A stretch of 64,000 nt of DNA, taken from contig NZ_JAODTZ010000033.1 of assembly GCF_025399795.1 (NCBI RefSeq), positions 1 to 64,000 of the forward strand, written 5' to 3'. This document shows, in pieces, positions 8,325-16,137 of this stretch; position 1 is the first letter of the stretch, and each line of letters begins with the position of its first letter. The position numbers and the translations under genes were made by a program. This stretch comes from Streptomyces rhizosphaerihabitans. GTDB taxonomy: Bacteria; Actinomycetota; Actinomycetes; Streptomycetales; Streptomycetaceae. The notes under the pieces are model-generated. The model saw only the letters and a program-made list of their open reading frames with translations. It did no database searches and was not told the DNA's origin.

Positions 8325-9380
8325 TCAGGCGGTTTCCCGCAGGACCAGGTGGGTGGGGGTGATGACCGGGTGAGGACGGTGGCCGGTTCGGGTGCCGGAC
8401 GCGTCGTCTGTGGCCTGTATCCGTTGGAACAGCAGGCGCGCCATCAGGCGGCCCATCCCCTCGATGTCCTGGTGAACCGTCGTCAGCAGCGGTTCGCCCG
8501 TCTCCTCCAGGGGCGGCAGGTCGTCGAAACCGATGACCGCGACGTCGTCGGGCACGCTGCGCCCGTGTTCCTTCAGGGTGCGCAGCGCTCCGCGGGCCAT
8601 CAGGTCCGATGCCGCGAAGACCGCGTCCAGGCCGGGGCTGCGGTCCAGCAGCTGTCTCATCGCGTCCGCTCCGCCCTGCACGGTGAAGTCGCCCTCGGCG
8701 ATCAGGTGGGGCGGGCCGTCCGGCAGTACGTCCCGGTATCCGTCGAGCCGGTCGATCGCGGCTGCCTGGTTGAGTGGGCCGGTGATGGTCGCGATGTGCG
8801 CGCGTCCCTGGGCGAGCAGGTGGCGGACAGCTTCCGCGGCGCCGCCGCGGTTGTCGGCGTCGACGTACGTGTACCTGTGCCCATGGTGTTGCGGGCCGGG
8901 CAGTGGCCGTCCCCCGAAGACGGCGGGCAGGCCCATCCGGTCGACCGTCTCCGGAAGCGGGTCGTCCACGCGCAGTGAGAAGAGCAGTGCGCCGTCCACA
9001 TGGCGGCCGCCCAGGAAGTTGCCCACCCGCGGGTAGTCGTCCGGCTCTTCGATGAGCAGGAGCACCAGCTGCGCGCCCTGTTGGACGAGTTCCCGACGGA
9101 TGCCGCGCAGGTGCCGGTCGAAGAACGGGTCGACGAAGAGCCGGTTCTGGGGTTCGGTGACCACGACGGCGATCGCGTTGTTGCGGCGGGTGACCAGGCT
9201 TCGGGCGGCCTGGTTGGGCACGAAGCCGAGCTCGGCCACCGCGCTGCGGACCCGTTCGACGACGGCTGGGCTCACCCGCGGCGAGCCGTTGATCACGCGG
9301 GACACGGTGGAGCGTGACGCCCCGGACTGCCGGGCCACGTCCTCCAGCGTGGGGCGGTGTCCCTGGGGGCGTGCGTTCAA
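8325..9380 (-). CDS. LacI-family transcriptional regulator
   Basis: 351 residues. The N-terminal helix-turn-helix (residues about 11-32, TLEDVARQSGASRSTVSRVINGS) and hinge VSPAVVERVRSAVAELGFVPN are canonical. A periplasmic-binding-like effector domain follows, with VDPFFDRHLRGI, FAASDLMARGALRTLKEHG and VIGFDDLPPLEE, then the C-terminal TTVHQDIEGMGRLMARLL. It should bind an operator and respond to a sugar-like ligand. The start is a TTG that overlaps the preceding stop (TTGA), so translation is probably coupled to the upstream gene and expression kept low. No sugar transporter or glycosidase lies nearby, so its target is not evident. Confidence 0.9.
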   Translation of the reverse strand: MNARPQGHRPTLEDVARQSGASRSTVSRVINGSPRVSPAVVERVRSAVAELGFVPNQAARSLVTRRNNAIAVVVTEPQNRLFVDPFFDRHLRGIRRELVQQGAQLVLLLIEEPDDYPRVGNFLGGRHVDGALLFSLRVDDPLPETVDRMGLPAVFGGRPLPGPQHHGHRYTYVDADNRGGAAEAVRHLLAQGRAHIATITGPLNQAAAIDRLDGYRDVLPDGPPHLIAEGDFTVQGGADAMRQLLDRSPGLDAVFAASDLMARGALRTLKEHGRSVPDDVAVIGFDDLPPLEETGEPLLTTVHQDIEGMGRLMARLLFQRIQATDDASGTRTGHRPHPVITPTHLVLRETA

Positions 9381-9718
9381 CCGCTCTCTCCGATCATCCG
9401 CAGCAGGTCATGGGGGACCTGCTGCGCCGCCTGTTGGACCTGATAGCCGTCCTCGCAACCGGCCGGGAACACGAAGTCCACGCCGGCCTTCTGCCGCAAC
9501 TGCCGCAGAGCCTCGTCGAGCGGGCCACCGGGAGCCGGCCGGGCCGCGGCCGTCAGCAGGTCCTGTGTCCGTGTGCGCAGTCGGTCGGTGCGCAGTCGGT
9601 TGGTGCGTCGCCGCATCGGGGCGCTGATCCGTGCGGCCGGGTCCGGGAGAGTTGCCAGAGCGGGGGCGGCGCGCTCGGCGACCGGCGTCGGGGGCCGGTG
9701 GGGCGCCGGGCTCGTCAT
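9377..9718 (-). CDS. hypothetical protein between kinase and LacI genes
   Basis: 113 residues. Its ATG overlaps the stop of the kinase gene (ATGA), and its own stop overlaps the LacI start. The N-terminal half is Pro/Ala/Arg-rich, with a short direct repeat (NRLRTDRLRT) caused by a repeated GTGCGCAGTCGGT in the DNA. The C-terminal half reads like a folded helical domain, including LDEALRQLRQKAGVDFVFPAGCEDGYQVQQAAQQVPHDLLRMIG. No family is recognised. Its only clue is the three-gene overlapping arrangement. Confidence 0.6.
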   Translation of the reverse strand: MTSPAPHRPPTPVAERAAPALATLPDPAARISAPMRRRTNRLRTDRLRTRTQDLLTAAARPAPGGPLDEALRQLRQKAGVDFVFPAGCEDGYQVQQAAQQVPHDLLRMIGESG

Positions 9719-10350
9719 GAGAGCACCGCGCGGTGGAAGACCGGGCCGTCGGCGCTCGGGGTGCCCGTGCCGTCCAGGACCAGATCGGCGTGGTGGTACG
9801 GGCGTTCTGCCTCCGTGTAGCGGTCCTCCGCGGGCATCCACCCGTCGACCCACTGGCTCTCGGCTTCGGCGCCGTCGCGCTCGAGACCGCGGCTGAGCCG
9901 CAGTTCACGGGGGGTGTGGCAGTAGACGCGGTAGGTGTACAGGTCCCTCACGCCGGCCCGGGTGCTGTAGACGCCCTCGATGACGAGGGGGATGTGGGCG
10001 GGGATGTCGTGCCACTCGGCGAGCCGGTCGCTGTCCCAGTCGTAGCGCTGGTAGCGGACGGTTCCGTCGGCGAAGGCCGGGCGCAGCACCTGGCGTTCCA
10101 GCCGTTCCAGGTCGAAGTCCGCGCCGAAGCCGTCGGGGCGTTCGTCGTCGCTGGGGCGGTAGAAGTCGTCGACGTGGATGACGGCCGCGCCGGGCAGGCG
10201 CTCGGCGAGCAGCGCGGCGAGGGTGCTTTTGCCGGAGGCCCCTGGACCGTCGACGCCGACCAGGATCCGGCGGCCGGTGCGGTCGCCGCGGGCGCGGATC
10301 TCTGCCGCGATCTCGTCCAGGTCGCAGGCTTTCCGCGTCTGCATGGTCAT
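9715..10350 (-). CDS. uridine-kinase-family P-loop phosphotransferase
   Basis: 211 residues from ATG 10350 (a second ATG two codons on is possible). Walker A is GVDGPGASGKST, followed by the substrate loop VIHVDDFYRPSDDE, which matches the uridine kinase / phosphoribulokinase fold where the Asp after the second strand contacts the acceptor hydroxyl. LVIEGVYSTRAGVRDLYTYRVYC is the Walker B-side strand, and a lid Arg segment follows (LRLSRGLERDG). The length is that of the short actinobacterial uridine-kinase-like proteins. The nucleoside substrate is not proven. First of three overlapping genes ending with the LacI regulator. Confidence 0.8.
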   Translation of the reverse strand: MTMQTRKACDLDEIAAEIRARGDRTGRRILVGVDGPGASGKSTLAALLAERLPGAAVIHVDDFYRPSDDERPDGFGADFDLERLERQVLRPAFADGTVRYQRYDWDSDRLAEWHDIPAHIPLVIEGVYSTRAGVRDLYTYRVYCHTPRELRLSRGLERDGAEAESQWVDGWMPAEDRYTEAERPYHHADLVLDGTGTPSADGPVFHRAVLS

Positions 10351-10453
10351 CCCATCGTGATCGGTCGCGCGCCGGGGCCGGGCGGCCTTCGCGACGGGTT
10401 TCGGTCCGGTGGGTCCGGATGGTGCCGCGAGTCTGCCAGTGCCGGCCTGCGGG

Positions 10454-11029
10454 TCAGAGGTGGTTGAAGGGTGCGGCGTAGGCGAAGGTGCCGCGCAGGG
10501 TCGGCTCGTACGCGGAGAGGGTGCGTACCTGGAAGTAGTCGCCGTAGTCGGGGTCCGGTGCGGTGATGCCGTAGTGCGTGCTGGGGCGGAAGCCGTAACG
10601 GCCGTAGTACGCGGGGCTGCCGAGCAGTGCGACGAGGGGTTCACCGAGTGCGTCCGCCGCGCCCAGTGCGGTGTGGACGAGTGCCAGTCCGACGCCGCGG
10701 CGCTGGTGGTCGGGGTGCACGCTGAGCGGGCCGAGTCCCAGGACCGGGGCGGTGTCGATGTGCCCCCGGGTGCAGATCACGTGCCCGACCGCCTCGTCCC
10801 GCTCGTTCACCGCCACGAGTGACAGCTGTGGCAGCCAGCCCTCGCAGTCGCGCAGTTCGTCCAGCAGTGCGGTCTCGGCGGGGACCGGGGTTCCCGGTTT
10901 GGTGAACGCTGCTGTGGTGAGGGCGCGTACGGCTGGAATGTCGGCGGGCGTTTCGCGTCGGATCAGCACCGGGACAGTCTGGGTGCCGAAGTGGCGCGGG
11001 TGCAAAGGGATTTGGCTCTGCCGAACCAC
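10454..11029 (-). CDS. GNAT-family N-acetyltransferase (YhbS type)
   Basis: 191 residues as drawn from the GTG at 11029; a GTG at 10969 just before LIRRETPADIPAVRALT is a plausible shorter, possibly leaderless start because the longer N-terminus is not typical. The acetyl-CoA site is seen in LGPLSVHPDHQRRGVGLALVHTAL (motif A, with R/QxxGxG/A). The C-terminal LVALLGSPAYYGRYGFRPST is the conserved beta-strand pair of the YhbS subgroup. It should transfer an acetyl group to an amine on a small molecule or protein; no neighbour names the substrate. Confidence 0.85.
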   Translation of the reverse strand: MVRQSQIPLHPRHFGTQTVPVLIRRETPADIPAVRALTTAAFTKPGTPVPAETALLDELRDCEGWLPQLSLVAVNERDEAVGHVICTRGHIDTAPVLGLGPLSVHPDHQRRGVGLALVHTALGAADALGEPLVALLGSPAYYGRYGFRPSTHYGITAPDPDYGDYFQVRTLSAYEPTLRGTFAYAAPFNHL

Positions 11030-11393
11030 AGCGCGCCGCTCGCGTCCTCAGGACGCGGATAGCGGGATACCCGGGTACCGGGGCGCCGCGGGCGCCGTCG
11101 GGACCCGGAGCGAGGCGCCGGGTGGAGTTCTTCGCCCGGCAGGCGGTGGAGAAGGCCGGCAGGACGGCGTGCTCCGACGGGGGGCCGGGATACGCCGCCC
11201 CGGGGTGGGACGGGTTTGCGGGCGGGGTCGCGTTGTCATGACGGCTGGGACCTGTCCCGTCGATCAGGGCGGAGGGGACCTGCGGTGCCTGGTCGATGCC
11301 GATGGACCGCTGCTCGTCAGGAAGATCCCCTCGCCCCACGCCGAGATCATCACGACGCGAAGCAAGGGGACCGGGCTACTGCCGAACCGTGGC
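11030..11393. other. gene-free stretch
   Basis: No believable gene. This region lies upstream of the acetyltransferase and downstream of the ABC permease stop, so it holds the former's promoter and the latter's 3' end. No strong hairpin was seen. Confidence 0.45.
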
Positions 11394-12170
11394 CTAGGCG
11401 GGGTCGCGGTCGAACTGGGCCTTCGACCAGCGGTAGCCGAGGAGGCTCAGGCCCAGGCACCAGGCGAGGGCGATCCACCAGTTGTTGCCGATCTCGGTGC
11501 CCAGGAGGAGTCCGCGCAGGGTTTCGATGGCGGGGGTGAAGGGCTGGTACTCGGCGATCGGCTGGAACCAGCCGGGCATGGAGTGCAGGGGGACGAAGGC
11601 GCTGGAGATGAGGGGCAGGAGGATCAGCGGCATGGCGTTGTTGCTGGCCGCCTCGGCGTTGGGGCTGCCCATGCCCATGCCGACCGCGATCCAGGTGAAG
11701 GCCAGGGCGAAGAGTGCGAGCAGTCCGAACGCCGCCAGCCATTCCACCACCGTGGCGTCCGTGGAGCGGAAGCCCATGGCGACGCCGACGGCGCCGACGA
11801 GGACGACGCTGATGATGGCCTGCAGCACGCTGCCGACGACGTGTCCGAACAGGACGGAGCCGCGGTGGATGGCCATCGTGCGGAAGCGGGCGATGATGCC
11901 CTCGTTCATGTCGGTGGCGACGGAGACGGCGGTGCCGACGACGGTGGAGCCGATGGTCATCAGCAGGATGCCGGGGACGATGTAGGCGATGTAGGCGGAG
12001 CGGCCCTCGCCGCCGCTCATGGTGTTGCCGAAGATGTAGACGAACAGCAGCAGGAGCATCACGGGGGTGAGCAGCAGGTTCAGGGTGAGTGAGGGGTAGC
12101 GGCGGGCGTGCAGGAGGTTGCGGCGCAGCATGGTGGACGAGTCGCGTACGGCGAGGGAGAAGGAGCTCAT
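11394..12170 (-). CDS. ABC-2 type transporter permease (DrrB-like)
   Basis: 258 residues; the ATG overlaps the stop of the ATPase gene (ATGA), so the pair is translationally coupled. Six hydrophobic segments: the first near residues 30-50 (LNLLLTPVMLLLLFVYIFG), others around VPGILLMTIGSTVVGTAVSV, VLQAIISVVLVGAVGVAMG, LAAFGLLALFALAFTWIAVGMGM and a last helix near the C-terminus (WWIALAWCLGLSLLGY). A cytoplasmic RFRTMAIHRGSVLFGH loop is the ABC-2 coupling region. This is the DrrB-type membrane half of a small-molecule exporter. Third gene of the DUF4097-ATPase-permease operon. Confidence 0.9.
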   Translation of the reverse strand: MSSFSLAVRDSSTMLRRNLLHARRYPSLTLNLLLTPVMLLLLFVYIFGNTMSGGEGRSAYIAYIVPGILLMTIGSTVVGTAVSVATDMNEGIIARFRTMAIHRGSVLFGHVVGSVLQAIISVVLVGAVGVAMGFRSTDATVVEWLAAFGLLALFALAFTWIAVGMGMGSPNAEAASNNAMPLILLPLISSAFVPLHSMPGWFQPIAEYQPFTPAIETLRGLLLGTEIGNNWWIALAWCLGLSLLGYRWSKAQFDRDPA

Positions 12171-13144
12171 CGCAGGGCCTCCTTGGGCTGGTTGGGCCGG
12201 CTCGGCTGGTTGGGTACGGCGTTGCCGGTCAGGGCGAAGAAGACGTCGTCGAGGTCGGGGGTGTGCACGGTGAGTTCGTCGGCTTCGATGCCGGCGGTGT
12301 CCAGCCGGTCGAGGATGGCGCGCAGTTCGCGCTGGCTGCCGTCGCTGGGGAGTTGCAGGGCGAGGGCTTCGTCGTCGCGGGATGCGTCGTTCAGTGAGGC
12401 GGCGGCCGCCTGGTAGGCGGCCGGGTCGGTGAAGCGGAGGCGGATGTGTCCGCCGGGGATGAGGCGCTTCAGTTCTTCCGCGGTGCCCTCGGCGGCGATC
12501 TTGCCGTTGTTGAGGACGGCGATGCGGTCGGCGAGTTCGTCGGCCTCCTCCAGGTACTGGGTGGTGAGGAAGACCGTGGTGCCGCCGGTGACGAGTTCGC
12601 GGATGATCTGCCACATGTTGTGGCGGGAGCGGGGGTCCAGGCCGGTGGTGGGTTCGTCGAGGAAGATGATGCGCGGGCTGCCGACGAGGGTCATGGCGAT
12701 GTCGAGGCGGCGCTTCATGCCGCCGGAGTAGGTGGAGGCGGGCTTCTTGGCGGCCTCGGTGAGGTCGAAGCGCTCCAGGAGTTCGGCGGTGACGCGCTGT
12801 CCCTCGGGCTTGGTGAGGTGGTGCAGGTCGGCCATGAGGAGCATGTTCTCCTCGCCGGTGATCAGGCCGTCGACGGCGGAGAACTGGCCGGTGACGCCGA
12901 TCGCGGCTCGTGCGGCCTGCGCCTCGGTGGCCAGGTCGTGGCCGCCGACGTGGATCTGGCCGGAGCCGGGGTCCGGGGAGATGAGGGTGGAGAGGATCTT
13001 GACGGCGGTGGTCTTGCCGGCGCCGTTCGGGCCGAGCAGGGAGAAGACCGTTCCCGCGGGGACGGTCAGGTCGATGCCGTCGAGGACGACCTTGTCTCCG
13101 TAGGACTTGCGCAACCCGTGCGCCGCGATGGCCGAGTTGGTCAT
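12167..13144 (-). CDS. ABC transporter ATP-binding protein (DrrA-like)
   Basis: 325 residues. Walker A GPNGAGKT (residues 38-45), Q-loop GVTGQFSAVDGLITGEEN, signature YSGGMKRRLDIA, Walker B IIFLDEPTTGLDP and the H-loop position reading LTTQYLEEADELADRI (Gln in place of His, as in many DrrA proteins). The C-terminal 90 residues match the regulatory domain of daunorubicin-type exporters. The ATG is 14 bases after the DUF4097 stop with an AAAGGAG site, so the three genes form one operon driven by the operator region at 13883-14038. The exported molecule is unknown; drug or lipid efflux is typical of the family. Confidence 0.92.
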   Translation of the reverse strand: MTNSAIAAHGLRKSYGDKVVLDGIDLTVPAGTVFSLLGPNGAGKTTAVKILSTLISPDPGSGQIHVGGHDLATEAQAARAAIGVTGQFSAVDGLITGEENMLLMADLHHLTKPEGQRVTAELLERFDLTEAAKKPASTYSGGMKRRLDIAMTLVGSPRIIFLDEPTTGLDPRSRHNMWQIIRELVTGGTTVFLTTQYLEEADELADRIAVLNNGKIAAEGTAEELKRLIPGGHIRLRFTDPAAYQAAAASLNDASRDDEALALQLPSDGSQRELRAILDRLDTAGIEADELTVHTPDLDDVFFALTGNAVPNQPSRPNQPKEALR

Positions 13145-13158
13145 GGGGGGGTGCTCCT

Positions 13159-13827
13159 TTAGAGGCTGCGGGCGGTGATGTCGCCGTGGGCGGTGGTCGC
13201 GTGGATGGTCAGGCCGGGGGCGGGGTCGGTGTTCTTGAGCGTGTTGCTGATCCGGCCGTAGGTGGTGCCGGCGTCCAGGGCGGCGGAGACTCCGTGGGCG
13301 GCGCCGACGGTGATGTCGCCCATCTGGGTGCCCAGCGTGAGGGTGCCGCGCGTGGCCTCGGTGATGTGGATGCTGCCCTTTTGGGTGCTGATCTCGGCGG
13401 GGCCGTTCAGGCGGACGACCGTGATGTCGGCGTCGAGGCCGGTGAGGCGGACGGTGTCGGCCTCGTCGAGCTTGACCGAGCGGTGGGCGCCGTCGAAGGC
13501 GACGTCGCCGAGGCGTCCCACGCCGCGGAGTTCGGCGGCGGCGGCCTTCGCTTCGATGCGTGAGCCGGCGGGCAGTTGGACGGTCACCTCGACGGAGCCG
13601 GAGGGGCCGAGGATCCGGTTCCTGGCCTCCGGGGCGTCGATGCGCAGGACGCCGTCGGCGTAGGCGATCTTGATCTGTTCGGCCGCCTTCACGTCGCGGC
13701 TCTTGGAGGGATTGGCGGGCAGGATCTCGACGGTGGTGTCGGTGCGGTCGGCGGCGATGAACTGGATGCGTCCGGCGGGGATGTCGAGGACGGCCGAGAC
13801 GGGGGCGGGGGTGTCGAACTTCTGCAT
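13159..13827 (-). CDS. DUF4097-type beta-repeat protein, first copy
   Basis: 222 residues from ATG 13827 (GGAGAG site upstream). No signal peptide or membrane segment. The chain alternates short strands with Gly/Asp turns (AGRIQFIAADRTDTTVEILP, RGVGRLGDVAF, GSIHITEATRGTLTLGTQMGDITVGAA, THGDITARSL), the DUF4097/putative-adhesin right-handed beta-helix pattern. Its paralogue at 19390 is closely similar throughout, sharing the opening MQKFDTP and the end GDITARSL. Role unknown; the family often partners membrane regulators or transporters. First gene of the exporter operon and directly downstream of one of three repeated operator regions. Confidence 0.85.
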   Translation of the reverse strand: MQKFDTPAPVSAVLDIPAGRIQFIAADRTDTTVEILPANPSKSRDVKAAEQIKIAYADGVLRIDAPEARNRILGPSGSVEVTVQLPAGSRIEAKAAAAELRGVGRLGDVAFDGAHRSVKLDEADTVRLTGLDADITVVRLNGPAEISTQKGSIHITEATRGTLTLGTQMGDITVGAAHGVSAALDAGTTYGRISNTLKNTDPAPGLTIHATTAHGDITARSL

Positions 13828-13882
13828 CGTGCTCTCCTTCTCCGGCATTGCGCGCCCTGTCGGCCCGCTGTTTCCGATGACA

Positions 13883-14038
13883 GAAACGCTACGTTGCATT
13901 CACGGATCCAGCAACAGAGCTGTTGCGTCAAACCGCCATCTTCGCAGGTAGTTGCTCGAAATTTGTTGCAATGGTTCCATGCTTAATGCAACATCCCCCA
14001 CAGGATTCGTTGCAATGGATTGGAAGTGAACGCTATAG
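13883..14038. promoter_or_regulatory. repeated promoter/operator region, copy A
   Basis: The region contains GAAACGCTACGTTGC at 13883-13897. An inverted repeat GTTGC-N13-GCAAC spans 13893-13915, a second GTTGC-N18-GCAAC spans 13965-13992, CGTTGCAATGG lies at 14008, and GTGAACGCTATAG is at 14026-14038. Copies at 18178 and 20093 keep the same order and identical spacers. Divergently placed between the DUF4097-ABC operon and the decayed regulator relic. Most likely the binding region of the regulator encoded at 20294. Confidence 0.75.
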
Positions 14039-14072
14039 CGGGTGGAGACATCACAGACCGCAGGACAAGACC

Positions 14073-14262
14073 GTGACGCCGGGCGGAGGACTCGCCCAGC
14101 AGCGGGAACGCCGGCGGATCACACTGTGACCGGCCGAAGCATCCCCTGCACCGACACCGCCAAACGCCTGAACCACACGGGCCTCGGCCATCACACGCAA
14201 GGCCATGCACAACAGCGGCCCCACGTCTGCCGGCCACCCTCGCTCACCGAGCCGCCGAACAC
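14073..14262 (+). pseudogene. frameshifted relic of the HTH/MarR-type regulator
   Basis: From the GTG at 14073 the frame reads VTPGGGLAQQRERRRITL and then stops; the intact regulator at 20294 begins MPGGRLTQQERQQIAL. In another frame the homology continues (SIPCTDTAKRLNH against SLPYAEIARSLDR), then shifts again (ASAITRKAMHNSGPTS against TSTITREVMRNGGPTA). At least two frameshifts and one stop make this a pseudogene of the N-terminal HTH region; similarity fades after about 14262. It keeps the same position relative to operator copy A as the intact gene has to copy C. Confidence 0.75.
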
Positions 14263-14576
14263 CCAGTCGCTCCAACTTCCGCCCGGTCAGGCGCACTTCA
14301 GGGCAGGGACGTACGACGCAGGCGGTGGCCGCGCCCGCTCCGGCGAGCAGCGACCGGCACGACCGGTCCGCCGGTCCGACGCATACCCTTGCTGAGGCCG
14401 GGCGGCGACGGTGACGGCTCTGGGCGTCAGCGCCGCAACTCGTCCCGTCCCGGCCGTGACGCTGTCCGACGGCTCCGGCGTCCAACGGCCCCGGCATGTC
14501 GGCCTCCAGCGGCCTCAGCCGGTGAACATCCGGTGCTGAGCGGACGTCTTCGAGCAGCCCCGGAAATCGACGTGCG
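14263..14576. other. gene-free stretch after regulator relic
   Basis: Presumably the decayed remainder of the regulator pseudogene, but no residual reading frame can be aligned by eye. No other gene seen. Confidence 0.4.
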
Positions 14577-15272
14577 CTACCGCCATCGGTCGGACCGTCG
14601 GTCGCGCCAGCGCTCCAGCCTCCACACGGCGAGGACGATGAGGGCAAAGGCGATCCAGGTGACGACGAATGCGATCGGGCCGCTCTCGTGTTCGGTGGCA
14701 GTCGCGAGGCCGGAGAGGACGGTGACCGCGCCGGCTCCGGCGATCATCTTGCAGGTGAGCGGGAATTCATCTGCGTCGCCGCACCGGGCCGGCTCGTGCA
14801 TCCTGCGGCGCAGCCGGTCGGCGGCGTACAGCGCGAGCACTCCGCCGATCAGCATGGTCAGGCCGGCGCCCAGGGCGAGACCCGGATTGGTCGTCGGCGC
14901 CTCCTCCGTCTCCTGAACGCGCCCATGGAAGGTGATGTCAGTGCGGCGGCCGTGCCAGACGACCACTCCGATGCGGTCGCCCTTGCGCAGCCTCGACAGC
15001 ACCGGCCCGGAGTCGTCGAGGTCGATCCGGCCGGCTACCGACGGCGGACCCGCGACCTTCACCCAGTAGGAACTGCTACGACCGGTGGAGTTCTCCAGTT
15101 CCCTGACCACGGCAGGGATCCCCCGGGTTTCCGGGGCGGCTTCGTAGGCACGCACAGTGGAAAGGCTGTGGCGATACGGCACCGCCAGCACGGCAGCTCC
15201 GCCGAGGAAGAGGAGCAGCGCCAAGGCCGCCAGCCTCCACGCTCGTCGCCCGGCTTCCGATGTCCTGTCCAT
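14577..15272 (-). CDS. membrane protein of unknown function
   Basis: 231 residues from ATG 15272, which has a GGGGAGG site six bases upstream. Four predicted membrane segments: residues about 12-33 (LAALALLLFLGGAAVLAVPY), 130-150 (LALGAGLTMLIGGVLALYAADRL), 170-187 (IAGAGAVTVLSGLATAT) and 195-217. The loop between the first two (about 95 residues) is predicted outside and includes SSYWVKVAGPP and GDRIGVVVWHGRRTDITFHGR, which reads like a small beta domain. The C-terminal tail is basic. Monocistronic. No family recognised; similar layouts occur in actinobacterial envelope proteins. Confidence 0.65.
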   Translation of the reverse strand: MDRTSEAGRRAWRLAALALLLFLGGAAVLAVPYRHSLSTVRAYEAAPETRGIPAVVRELENSTGRSSSYWVKVAGPPSVAGRIDLDDSGPVLSRLRKGDRIGVVVWHGRRTDITFHGRVQETEEAPTTNPGLALGAGLTMLIGGVLALYAADRLRRRMHEPARCGDADEFPLTCKMIAGAGAVTVLSGLATATEHESGPIAFVVTWIAFALIVLAVWRLERWRDRRSDRWR

Positions 15273-15484
15273 CGTCGCCTCCCCGGGAGGTTCGACTCGG
15301 GACAGGCAGGGAAGGTTGCGCCCCGTCGCAGTGGCACGGGCGAGGTCCCGCCCATCGCGGCAGGACACCCCCGGAGTCCAGCAGGGACTGCGTCAACTCC
15401 ACTGTCGCGGCGGCGCACTCGGCGGATGCTTCACCGGCACCGGCACCGGCCTCGTCCGCGCCCCGGCCATCCCTTGATCTTCGC

Positions 15485-15650
15485 AGGGAATCCCGGCCTT
15501 CGGGCCGGGCGGGAATGCGATCCTTGGCCCGCAGGCGCGAAGCGCCGGAGTTCGCTGCGTCTGGGGGGTCAGGCCGGCCGTTTCTGGCTCTCGATGTACT
15601 CCTTGACGATGCTCAGTGGCGCGCCGCCGCAGGAGCCGGCGAAATACGAC
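15485..15650 (-). mobile_element. IS200/IS605 tnpA fragment with end hairpin
   Basis: On the minus strand the last codons before the stop at 15569 read SYFAGSCGGAPLSIVKEYIE and then SQKRPA, the usual C-terminus of the IS200-type HuH transposase TnpA. The rest of tnpA is missing beyond about 15650. Further on lies a perfect hairpin CCCGGCC/GGCCGGG with GGGAATGCGA, nearly identical to the hairpin at about 31719, where an intact tnpB follows. The piece is therefore one end of an IS605-like element. Confidence 0.6.
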
Positions 15651-15685
15651 GCGGCGCGGTGGAGGGCTGCGGTAGGAGTGGGGAC

Positions 15686-16048
15686 ATGGCCAGAAGTGCC
15701 CATCACATGCGCCGCGACGCTGCCCGCTCCGGGCAGGCGGCTTCGCGTCCCTGGAGTCCGTGGCGGGCAGTCCTGGTGCGCGACCTTCGCTACAGCTCGG
15801 AGCGCTTGCGTTCAGCTGCGCTGGAGGGACGGCGCCCATTGCCGCAAGAGGTACAGCGGTCCGTTGCCGTGTACTTCTTCGCCCGCAGTGACACCCGAGG
15901 AGGGTCGGTGGCTGCTCTCGCCTGCGTCGAGGAGCGGCGCGCTCGTCAGATGACACGACGTCAGCTGAATCTGCTCCGAACAGGGCTGGTGCCGGACATC
16001 GAGATCGAGCCCGGACGTCACAGGCACAGCGCTCGTTGGTTTGCCTAG
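15686..16048 (+). CDS. hypothetical basic protein
   Basis: 120 residues. ATG preceded by TAGGAGTGGGG, a good ribosome site. The protein is soluble, strongly basic and Arg-rich, with helices such as AVLVRDLRYSSERLRSAALEGRRPLPQEVQRSVAVYFFARSD and the C-terminal RQLNLLRTGLVPDIEIEPGRHRHSARWFA. No family is recognised. Its 5' end lies directly against an IS200 fragment (about 30 bases), so its original promoter may have been replaced. The strong start and consistent codon usage support a real gene. Confidence 0.5.
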   Translation: MARSAHHMRRDAARSGQAASRPWSPWRAVLVRDLRYSSERLRSAALEGRRPLPQEVQRSVAVYFFARSDTRGGSVAALACVEERRARQMTRRQLNLLRTGLVPDIEIEPGRHRHSARWFA

Positions 16049-16137
16049 GGCCTGTCCGGCGGATCTTCGTGGCGCCCCCGGTCGCATACGCTGAGGCCGT
16101 CGCTTCTGATACCCGGCGCCCCGTCAAGGAAGACCAG

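Noticed and set aside
8131..8373. 80-codon plus-strand frame with a fair ribosome site
   Set aside because: It runs through the LacI terminator hairpin and into the LacI 3' end, and shows no coding character after about 25 codons.
16036..16137. Longer N-terminus for the 16138 protein
   Set aside because: It overlaps the preceding stop, lacks a ribosome site, and reads through a CTGTCCGGCGG sequence possibly derived from an IS end.
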